Shown here: positions 1 to 6,523 of the stretch, piece after piece
Numbering within the stretch: position 1 is the first letter of the stretch
How the letters are laid out: each line of letters starts with the position of its first letter
Assembly: GCA_964528445.1 (NCBI GenBank)
Contig: CAZGSL010000031.1
Coordinates: 1-24,056, forward strand
From: JAXHMM01 sp964528445
GTDB lineage: Bacteria; Bacteroidota; Rhodothermia; Balneolales; Balneolaceae
Reading direction: 5' to 3'
Length of the DNA stretch: 24,056 nt
Translations under genes and position numbers: made by a program
The notes under the pieces: model-generated
The model's input: only the letters and a program-made list of their open reading frames with translations
Told to the model about the DNA's origin: nothing
Database searches by the model: none

Positions 1-57
1 TCGAACCCGCGACCCCAACCTTGGCAAGGTTGTGCTCTACCGCTGAGCTATTCCCGC
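1..57 (-). tRNA. tRNA-Gly (GCC), 3' part cut by window edge
   Basis: Read on the minus strand the sequence starts GCGGGAATAGCTCAGCGGTA. This gives an acceptor 5' strand, a D arm with AGCTCAGCGGTAGAGC, an anticodon stem CAACC/GGTTG closing the loop TTGCCAA (anticodon GCC, glycine), and a T arm that opens with GCGGGTTCGA at the window edge. The rest of the T stem, the acceptor 3' strand and the discriminator base lie outside the window. The tRNA 5' end is base 57. Confidence 0.95.
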
Positions 58-70
58 TTGACAGTAGGCC

Positions 71-100
71 AATATAAGACTCTCACGATATACAGTTCAA
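71..100 (-). promoter_or_regulatory. Probable promoter of tRNA-Gly
   Basis: On the minus strand there is TTGAAC (95-100) as the -35 element and TATATT (71-76) as the -10, with an 18-base spacer. The -10 ends 13 bases before the tRNA 5' end. The same bases also fit the Bacteroidetes consensus, as TTG, 21 bases, then TATATTGG, so the sigma type cannot be decided by eye. Confidence 0.5.
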
Positions 101-121
101 CAATAATTGGAGAAAACCACC

Positions 122-580
122 CTATCTACGTATCTGCTTCCTTACCTCGGGATCGGTGATTTCGCGGTCGATCGTCTCCCGGTCCGGCCGTTCGGGCCGG
201 TCACGTTGGCGATCCACCACACAGAGGAAACCAAGGGGCTCTCCCCGGTCGGCGTGGAACTGGTGCAGGGTATTCGGGGCTACGTAAACGACGTCGTGCA
301 TTCCCAGCTCACGAAGGCGGTTGCCGATCACCACGGTGCCGGAACCCCGGATAACGACCACGGAGTGGGGATGGCGATGACGTTCCAGGGAGGTGTAGCC
401 CCCCGGCGAAACCTCAAAATAACGGGTCTGAAAATTGAGCGCCTCCTCATCGCCCCCCTCCCCCAGCAGGGTATAGCGATGCACTCCCTCGTAGGTGCCC
501 GGATCGTCCTTGTATTGCTTCCGGTCAACCGTTTTCCAGTTGTGGCCTTCGGCTTTTATCACCTTGGATCGGTCCGTCAT
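122..580 (-). CDS. Single-domain cupin protein
   Basis: A 152-residue protein with one cupin barrel. Motif 1 is visible around residues 60-80 (PGGY, then H68, H70 and H72 in ERHRHPHS, then RGSG). Motif 2 is at residues 93-109 (GMHDVVYVAPNTLHQFH, H106 as likely metal ligand). The glutamate usual in motif 1 is missing and H72 may take its place. The cupin fold binds a metal and serves isomerases, dioxygenases and sensors alike, so no reaction can be assigned. The gene follows the RuBisCO-like gene by 43 bases on the same strand, so the two are probably co-transcribed and may share a sugar-phosphate or sugar-acid pathway (inference). The C-terminus is rich in Arg, Asp and Glu. No clear terminator is seen between its stop and the tRNA. 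Confidence 0.85.
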   Translation of the reverse strand: MTDRSKVIKAEGHNWKTVDRKQYKDDPGTYEGVHRYTLLGEGGDEEALNFQTRYFEVSPGGYTSLERHRHPHSVVVIRGSGTVVIGNRLRELGMHDVVYVAPNTLHQFHADRGEPLGFLCVVDRQRDRPERPDRETIDREITDPEVRKQIRR

Positions 581-623
581 ATCGGTAGGGTTGGTATCGT
601 GTGAATATTCCGGCGAATCCGGT

Positions 624-1721
624 TTAACGGATCGCGGCGGCGAGTTCCTCCGCCGCTTCCCGAATCCCGCCCGGATGTTCGTACAGGCTGCTTCCCAACA
701 GGAACACGGTATCCTCCCCGTAGGATTCCACCCACTGGGGAAGGTCCTCCCTCGTGATGCCTCCCCCCGGCATCGGGAAGGCCCCGCGGAAGGGAAGATC
801 GTCCGTGCGGGCGGAACGGTTTATCGCCTCACACTCCCCCCGTGTGAACGGGAATCTCCCGCCCGCGTTGGGATAGATCACGAAATCCGCTCCCATCGCC
901 CGCCAGATCTCCCCGTAGAGGAGCCCGGGCGCCAGTCCCCTCCGCGAACCGGCCGTAAGTCCGCCGCTGAAAGAGGGATGGGCGATAATCGGCAGAGGAA
1001 GATCCATTCTCGCAAGCCGTTGCATCGTTTCCAGTCCGACAAGATGGGGGCAAACCAGCACGCCGTCGGCCCCCTCCTCCGCAGCCATCCGGTAGCGATC
1101 CATGCACCGGTCGGCGCGCGCGGTTATGTTGACGAAGTAGCGGGCCCGCCGGCCGGTATCTTCCGCCGCTCGTCTGACCCCCTCCAGGCAGCTGCGCAAC
1201 CGGGGTTCGAAGGGGGCATGGGACTGATCGGCAATGCCGTGATCGTCTTTGATTACATCCATTCCTCCCGCGGCAAAGCGGCGGCATAGCGATCCCAGCT
1301 CTTCGGGGGTGGATCCCAGGGGTTTCAAGGCGGTCGCGCAGAGGGGTCGTCCGTGTATGCCGTAACGCTCCCGGAGTTCCCGGATTCCGAACGCGGGTCC
1401 CCCGCACCAGTCCCCGGGAAGGGTATGCCAGTTTACCGATACCACCCGGATTCCATCCTGGAGGGAAATATTCCCGTACAGCAAATTCAGAAACTGGGTA
1501 AGATCCCTGCCGACGTTCTCCGTCGGCCAGCCGATGGTCACTTCGCAGCCCTCCCCTTCCAGGGGCCGCCGGGAGAGCACCCTGCCGGTCGCCTCCCGCT
1601 CCACCCGGCCGGACAGTACGCTTCGGGGAAGCTCCACGCTCTGTTCCAGGCAGAGGCTGTCGATTTTATGATCCAGACTCTCATCCCCCGCAGGATAAAT
1701 ATGGTAGGTGACGCGGATCAT
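624..1721 (-). CDS. RuBisCO-like protein (form IV-type, large-subunit family)
   Basis: A 365-residue member of the RuBisCO large-subunit family. The N-terminal ferredoxin-like domain (about residues 1-110) has SLCLEQSVELP. The barrel follows, with ALKPLGST (K133, equivalent to RuBisCO K175), GGMDVIKDDH (K158 and D160, equivalent to carbamylated K201 and D203), PMPGGG (317-321) and LLGSSLYEHPGG near the C-terminus. H161 stands where RuBisCO has metal ligand E204. The loop 6 lysine motif is absent, and the second phosphate-binding glycine pair reads GSS. CO2 fixation is therefore unlikely. Known RuBisCO-like proteins act as enolases or isomerases in methylthioribose salvage, or as transcarboxylases and decarboxylases in apionate breakdown. 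No partner kinase or methionine-salvage gene lies here, so the substrate stays open. It is 37 bases after purA and 43 bases before the cupin gene. Confidence 0.88.
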   Translation of the reverse strand: MIRVTYHIYPAGDESLDHKIDSLCLEQSVELPRSVLSGRVEREATGRVLSRRPLEGEGCEVTIGWPTENVGRDLTQFLNLLYGNISLQDGIRVVSVNWHTLPGDWCGGPAFGIRELRERYGIHGRPLCATALKPLGSTPEELGSLCRRFAAGGMDVIKDDHGIADQSHAPFEPRLRSCLEGVRRAAEDTGRRARYFVNITARADRCMDRYRMAAEEGADGVLVCPHLVGLETMQRLARMDLPLPIIAHPSFSGGLTAGSRRGLAPGLLYGEIWRAMGADFVIYPNAGGRFPFTRGECEAINRSARTDDLPFRGAFPMPGGGITREDLPQWVESYGEDTVFLLGSSLYEHPGGIREAAEELAAAIR

Positions 1722-1758
1722 GGGAACGTGATTACAGGGTCCCTTGCGCCAGAGATCG

Positions 1759-3039
1759 TCAGGGTTTCAGCATGATCGTCTCCTCCCGTCCCGGTCCGAC
1801 GGAGAGGATTTTTACCGGCACATCCAGGAATTTTTCAACAAAATCCACAAACTCCCCGACCTCGCCGGGAAGCTCCGCGGCCGACCCGCAGGATGAGAGA
1901 TCGCCCTTCCATCCCGCGAGCGTAGTATAGACCGGTTCCACCGCGCGTAGATTTGAAAGATCCGCAGGGAATACGTCGGTGCGCTCCCCGTCTACGCTGT
2001 AGGCGGTACAGAGGCGGATCTCCTCGAAATCATCCAGCACATCCAGCTTGGTGAGTGCCAGCTCGTTCATCCCGTTGATCCGGGCGGCGTACCTGAGGGC
2101 CACCAGGTCAATCCACCCACACCGGCGGGGGCGCCCGGTCGTGGCCCCGAACTCCTTCCCCTTCTCGCGAAGGAGTTCTCCCTCTTCGCCCGACATTTCC
2201 GTGGGGAAGGGGCCGTTCCCGACTCGGGTGCAGTACGCCTTGGAGACTCCCATAACGCGGTCGACGGCCGTCGGCGGGAGGCCGGATCCCGTGCAGGCCC
2301 CGCCCGACGTGGGGTTGGACGAGGTGACATAGGGATAGGTGCCATGGTCAACATCCAGCAGGCAACCCTGGGCTCCCTCCAGGAGAATATCCTCGCCCCG
2401 CTCCGCCGCCTCGTGTAGAAGGGCCCCGGTATTTCCGATGTACCGGCAGAGCTTGTCGGCAGACTCCCCCAGGTTCTTGAGAATGGGTGCGCTTTCAAGA
2501 ATCTCCTCCTTGTACACGTGGCGAAGCGACTCGTTGATGTCGTGCAGGTTACGCTCCACTTTTTCACGGTAGAGGGAGGGATGAAGAAGATCGGCCATGC
2601 GTATGCCCACCCGGGAGAGCTTGCTCACGTAGGCGGGTCCGATTCCCCGTCCCGTGGTACCAATGGCATCCTCGCCCCGGTGTTTCTCCTTGACCTGGTC
2701 CAGCAGCTGATGGTAGGGCAGAATGACGTGCGCGGATCCGCTGATGTGTAGCCGGTCCTCCAGGTCCGTGCCCATCGATTCCACCTCCCGGATCTCCTCA
2801 AGCAGCGCGATGGGATCGATGACCACGCCGTTACCTATGACGCAGCGGGCCCTGCCATTGAAAATGCCGGAGGGGATCAGGTGAAGCACCATCTCCCGGT
2901 CGTCGAAACGTATCGTGTGTCCCGCGTTGGCTCCACCCTGGTACCGTACCACATAATCCGCCTCCCTGCTGAGAAGGTCCACAATCTTCCCTTTCCCCTC
3001 ATCGCCCCACTGGGCGCCGACGATAACTCGTATCGACAT
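1759..3039 (-). CDS. purA: Adenylosuccinate synthetase
   Basis: A 426-residue cytoplasmic enzyme that joins IMP and aspartate using GTP to form adenylosuccinate, the first committed step from IMP to AMP. The P-loop GDEGKGK lies at residues 12-18, with catalytic D13 and H41 (NAGHT). The IMP-binding stretch EGAQGCLLDVDHGTYPYVTS lies near the middle, followed by TTGRPRRCGW, where Arg contacts the aspartate. Length is normal for the bacterial family. The ATG at 3039 gives the standard start SIRVIVGAQWGDEGKGK. A strong hairpin with a T run ends only 15 bases upstream of it, so transcription must either read through or start inside the hairpin region. The RuBisCO-like gene follows by 37 bases on the same strand. 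Confidence 0.98.
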   Translation of the reverse strand: MSIRVIVGAQWGDEGKGKIVDLLSREADYVVRYQGGANAGHTIRFDDREMVLHLIPSGIFNGRARCVIGNGVVIDPIALLEEIREVESMGTDLEDRLHISGSAHVILPYHQLLDQVKEKHRGEDAIGTTGRGIGPAYVSKLSRVGIRMADLLHPSLYREKVERNLHDINESLRHVYKEEILESAPILKNLGESADKLCRYIGNTGALLHEAAERGEDILLEGAQGCLLDVDHGTYPYVTSSNPTSGGACTGSGLPPTAVDRVMGVSKAYCTRVGNGPFPTEMSGEEGELLREKGKEFGATTGRPRRCGWIDLVALRYAARINGMNELALTKLDVLDDFEEIRLCTAYSVDGERTDVFPADLSNLRAVEPVYTTLAGWKGDLSSCGSAAELPGEVGEFVDFVEKFLDVPVKILSVGPGREETIMLKP

Positions 3040-3054
3040 ATTTTTCTGTTACAC

Positions 3055-3083
3055 AAAAAAAGGGGTGACGAACACCCCTTTTT
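3055..3083 (-). terminator. Intrinsic terminator between STAS gene and purA
   Basis: A perfect 11-bp stem (3057-3067 with 3073-3083) and a 5-base loop. On the minus strand it reads AAAAAGGGGTG, loop, CACCCCTTTTTTT, so the exit side has seven Ts. On the plus strand the T run is only five. It should end transcripts of secD-secF-STAS, but it also sits 15 bases before the purA ATG and may act as a partial terminator or attenuator for purA. Confidence 0.8.
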
Positions 3084-3105
3084 CTCGATTAATCGTTAGA
3101 TCGGG

Positions 3106-3453
3106 TTACTCCTGCTCCGAATAGGACTCCACGGCCTCATCCAGTGACTGGTAGTGCTTGAACACAGTGATGAGCTTGGTAATCACCAGCAGGCTCTCAA
3201 TTTTATCGGTGGCATTGGCAATGCGCAGGTCCCCGCCGGCCTTCCGCATCGTGGTCAGCGCTCCGATCAGCATACCCAGCCCCGACGAGTTCATGAAATT
3301 GACCTTGCTGAGGTCCACCACCACGTTGGTTTTCTCATCCTCGATCAGCTCATGGAGCTTTTCGTTGAGACTCACCGCGTCCGGGCCGCCCATCACGTTG
3401 CCCTTGAATGCGATCACCACGCAGTTGTACCGTTCGCTGATGTTAAAATTCAT
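3106..3453 (-). CDS. STAS-domain protein, anti-sigma-factor antagonist type
   Basis: A 115-residue single STAS domain of the SpoIIAA/RsbV type. The hallmark loop NFMNSSGLGM lies at residues 52-61; by homology S57 is the residue a partner-switching kinase would phosphorylate. Such proteins bind an anti-sigma factor and so free its sigma factor. I chose the ATG at 3453 because it gives the usual opening (short strand, then VVIAFKGNVMGG). The open frame continues upstream to 3522, which would overlap secF and add a proline/glycine-rich stretch not seen in the family. A GAGGG lies about 11 bases upstream of the chosen start. The gene follows secF by 37 bases and is closed by the terminator at 3055-3083. 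No anti-sigma kinase is nearby. Confidence 0.9.
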   Translation of the reverse strand: MNFNISERYNCVVIAFKGNVMGGPDAVSLNEKLHELIEDEKTNVVVDLSKVNFMNSSGLGMLIGALTTMRKAGGDLRIANATDKIESLLVITKLITVFKHYQSLDEAVESYSEQE

Positions 3454-3490
3454 GGTCGGACAGCCCTCGTTTCCATTGGGGTTAGGTAAT

Positions 3491-4402
3491 CTAGGTGGCC
3501 TCCCTCCTCTTCTGAAGCTCAATCACCGCGGAGCTGGCTACGAACAGGGAGCTGTAGGTACCGATAATCACTCCCAGCATCAGGGCGAAGGAGAAGCCCT
3601 TTAAAACTTCCCCGCCAAAGATAAACAGGACGGTTACCACAAACAAGGTAGTCACGGACGTGATGACGGTGCGGCTGAGCGTGTCGTTCAGGCTCTTGTT
3701 GACCATCTCCTCATGCTCCATGGTCTTGTAGATAAGCGAATTTTCACGGATACGGTCGAATACCACCACGGTATCGTTCAGGGAGTAGCCGACGATGGTC
3801 AGAAACGCGGCGATGATCGCCTGGTCAATCTGCATGCTGAAGGGCACGAGATCGCTCAAAAGGGTAAACACCCCGAGTACGATCAGCACGTCGTGAAAGA
3901 GCGCGGCCACCGCGCCCAGGGAGTAGGTCCAGTTTTTGAACCGGACCAGAATGTAGATGAAGATCACGATCAGGGCGAAAATGATCGCCTTGAGTGCCCC
4001 TCTCTTCAGATCCTCCGCGAAACGCGGCCCCACCACGTTGGTCTTCTGGACCGTAGCCGGATTATCGGGATGCATCTGGCTCATGGTGTTCATAATGGCC
4101 TCCTGCACCACGTTGATCTCCCGCTGATCGTCGGTGCGGATCATGATGTCCCGGTCGCTCCCGAATTTTTTCACTTCCGGGGCCGAACCCAGCGGTTCCG
4201 TCAGCTCACTCCGGAGAGAAACGACCTCCACGGGCTGCTCGAATTGCAGGACGAACTCTTTCCCTCCCTGGAAATCGATTCCGTACTGCAGTCCCTTGGT
4301 CAGGATTCCCACCACGGCGGCCAGCAGGCAGACCGCGGAGAGAGTGTAGGCTATATTCCGGCCCTTGCCGAAATCAAAACTGGGGGTTTCAAACCATCTC
4401 AT
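3491..4402 (-). CDS. secF: Protein-export membrane protein SecF
   Basis: A 303-residue inner-membrane subunit of the Sec accessory complex, which uses the proton-motive force to help pull proteins through SecYEG. There is a first membrane helix at about residues 17-37, then the periplasmic domain opening with GIDFQGGKEF. A block of five helices follows, with the conserved GYSLNDTVVVFDRIREN and, near the end, GTYSSLFVASS. Length is typical for a separate SecF. It follows secD by 36 bases. In Bacteroidetes the two are usually one fused SecDF chain, so split genes here argue for another lineage of the group (inference). Confidence 0.97.
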   Translation of the reverse strand: MRWFETPSFDFGKGRNIAYTLSAVCLLAAVVGILTKGLQYGIDFQGGKEFVLQFEQPVEVVSLRSELTEPLGSAPEVKKFGSDRDIMIRTDDQREINVVQEAIMNTMSQMHPDNPATVQKTNVVGPRFAEDLKRGALKAIIFALIVIFIYILVRFKNWTYSLGAVAALFHDVLIVLGVFTLLSDLVPFSMQIDQAIIAAFLTIVGYSLNDTVVVFDRIRENSLIYKTMEHEEMVNKSLNDTLSRTVITSVTTLFVVTVLFIFGGEVLKGFSFALMLGVIIGTYSSLFVASSAVIELQKRREAT

Positions 4403-4438
4403 GCTGTGTCCTCGATATTCGTTGAAAAATGCTGTTGA

Positions 4439-6250
4439 TCATCCGAAGCTGAGTTCGGCGGATTTGTCGCGTGTCAGGTAATCGACCACGACGCGCGTGA
4501 TGACAATGGCGCTGAAGAGCGAGGCGACAATCCCGGCCATCAGGGTTACCGCGAAGCCCTTGATGGGCCCCACACCGAAGCTGTAGAGAATAATTCCCAC
4601 GAAAAACGTGGTAACGTTGGCGTCCACAATGGCGCTCATGGCGTTGGAGTACCCCCCGTCGATGGCGGCCCGCAGGGTCTTGCCCGCGCGCTGCTCCTCC
4701 CGTATACGGTCAAATATCAGCACGTTGGCGTCCACCGCCATACCGATGGTCAGCACGATGCCCGCGATACCCGGCAGGGTGAGGGTGGCCTTGAAGGCGG
4801 CGAGGATGCCCAGGATGAACAGGATGTTCAGGACCAGCGCCAGGTCGGCGATGGCCCCGCCCTTGTGGTAGTATACGATCATGAATATGGCCACCATCAC
4901 CAGCCCGATTACGGTGGAGTAGAATCCGGCCTGGATGGAGGCTTCCCCGAGGGTGGCCCCCACGGTACGCTCCTCAACAATCTCCAGGGGCGCGGGCAGG
5001 GCGCCGGAGAGCAGGATATTCACCAGGTCCTGCGCCTCCTGCTGGCTCTCCAGACCCGTAATGGACGAACGGCCGTTTGAGATTTTACTCTCCACCGTGG
5101 GATAGGAGTAGACGTAGCCGTCGAGTACAATGGCGATGGGATGGCCGATATTCGCCCCGGTTACCCGCGACCAGATCCTCGCTCCCTCGCTGTTCATGGT
5201 CATCGATATCCTGGGCTGGTTGGTCGCCTGCTCGAAATTGACGGTGGCCTCGTCAATCACGTCACCGGTCATCTCAATCTGTTCACGCACCCCGATGAGC
5301 TCAAAGTACTCCAGTCCCTGCTGCTCGTCGGTGGCGAAGGGAGTGGCGCCCCACATAAGGACAGTATTGCGCGGGATAAGCTCCTGCACCTCCTCTCGTC
5401 CCAGCAGCTCGTTCACACGGGCGGTATCCGTCCCTGCCGCGTACCCGAAGACGTACTGGTTACGGCCCTGCTGGGTGTTCATCACCTGCAGGAGGGGATT
5501 CTGCCCATTCCCCGCCGTGTCCTGTGCCTGGGCGTCAAAATAGCTGATAACCTGTTCCCTGGCCGTCTGAATAGCAGTGGCGTCCGCCGCCAGGCGGAAT
5601 TCCAGCCGCGCGGTGCCTCTCAGAAGATCCCGCACCCGCTCCTGCTCCGCCACTCCGGGCAGCTCAACCACCACACGGTTGTTGCCCTGGACAAAAATGG
5701 AGGGCTCGGTCACCCCGTAGCGGTCCACCCGCGACCGTATAATATCCATGGCGCGGTCCACCGCCGAGTCCCGCTGGTTTTTCAGGTATTCCTGTATCTC
5801 GTCGTTGGTCGACCGGCGGTCGATATTTTCCGTATCGGACCGGTAATACCGGCTGAGCATGCCGTCCGGGTTGCGGCGTTCGAACTCGGCGACCATCTCA
5901 TCAATGAAGTCGGTGTTGTTATCTATGGCCCGCTGATCGGCCACGTCGATAATATTCTGCAGCGAGGAGTCGGCAAATTCACCGGCCAGTTCGTACACCA
6001 GCTGGGGGGTTCCCACCTGGAGGGTCACATGCATCCCCCCCTGCAGGTCCAGACCGAGCGAAAGCGAACGTTCCCGCAGATCCTGCAGCTCACCGCGGTT
6101 CTCCTCCGCGTACTGAACCTGCTCGGCCGGAGGCAGCGTATCCATATAGTTCTGCTCCAGCATCAGTGCCACCGACGGCCAGAGGTAATATACCGACATA
6201 GCCAGGAAGGCTATGATGAAGGTGATTTTTGTACCGTTATTATTCTTCAT
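4439..6250 (-). CDS. secD: Protein translocase subunit SecD
   Basis: A 603-residue partner of SecF. The N-terminal membrane helix spans residues 8-28. The motif GLDLQGGMHVTL lies at 66-77, and a large periplasmic region contains the P1 head domain and a DGYVYSYP motif. Five C-terminal helices carry GMAVDANVLIFDRIREE, whose Asp and Arg belong to the proton-conducting site. The region around residues 85-160 is rich in Asp, Glu and Arg. It is the first gene of the secD-secF-STAS unit; the 273 bases upstream should hold its promoter, but I find no convincing -35/-10 pair there. uvrA lies upstream on the same strand and ends at 6524. Confidence 0.97.
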   Translation of the reverse strand: MKNNNGTKITFIIAFLAMSVYYLWPSVALMLEQNYMDTLPPAEQVQYAEENRGELQDLRERSLSLGLDLQGGMHVTLQVGTPQLVYELAGEFADSSLQNIIDVADQRAIDNNTDFIDEMVAEFERRNPDGMLSRYYRSDTENIDRRSTNDEIQEYLKNQRDSAVDRAMDIIRSRVDRYGVTEPSIFVQGNNRVVVELPGVAEQERVRDLLRGTARLEFRLAADATAIQTAREQVISYFDAQAQDTAGNGQNPLLQVMNTQQGRNQYVFGYAAGTDTARVNELLGREEVQELIPRNTVLMWGATPFATDEQQGLEYFELIGVREQIEMTGDVIDEATVNFEQATNQPRISMTMNSEGARIWSRVTGANIGHPIAIVLDGYVYSYPTVESKISNGRSSITGLESQQEAQDLVNILLSGALPAPLEIVEERTVGATLGEASIQAGFYSTVIGLVMVAIFMIVYYHKGGAIADLALVLNILFILGILAAFKATLTLPGIAGIVLTIGMAVDANVLIFDRIREEQRAGKTLRAAIDGGYSNAMSAIVDANVTTFFVGIILYSFGVGPIKGFAVTLMAGIVASLFSAIVITRVVVDYLTRDKSAELSFG

Positions 6251-6471
6251 ACGAAATCACAAGTTCGAATTAACATTGGATCAAACAGTGCCCCATCCGC
6301 AGCCGGGTACCATGCAGAAACGGGAGAGCATACCTGGGCAGCTGCCGGACTCCGCGGCAGGACGGCCGCATCATCACGGACTTCGGCGCGGAGGACGACT
6401 GACCCGATGCCGCCGGATATCTCCGCGGGCCGACCGCGCGGTCACATGCGAATGGTAACAGAAACGCAGTT

Positions 6472-6506
6472 TATTCATCAGTGGCAGAAAATAGCCAGAA
6501 TGAATA
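6472..6506. other. Hairpin just downstream of uvrA
   Basis: TATTCAT (6472-6478) pairs with ATGAATA (6500-6506) and, inside it, TGGC (6482-6485) pairs with GCCA (6494-6497), leaving an 8-base loop. It lies 17 bases past the uvrA stop. No T run follows on either strand, so it is not a standard intrinsic terminator. It could protect the 3' end of the uvrA transcript. The rest of the gap 6251-6523 shows no gene or clear promoter. Confidence 0.35.
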
Positions 6507-6523
6507 TATGGGACAAACGGTTT

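Noticed and set aside
6213..6458. Small plus-strand gene (81 codons) in the secD-uvrA gap
   Set aside because: It begins inside secD in antisense, lacks a ribosome site, and has arbitrary basic composition.
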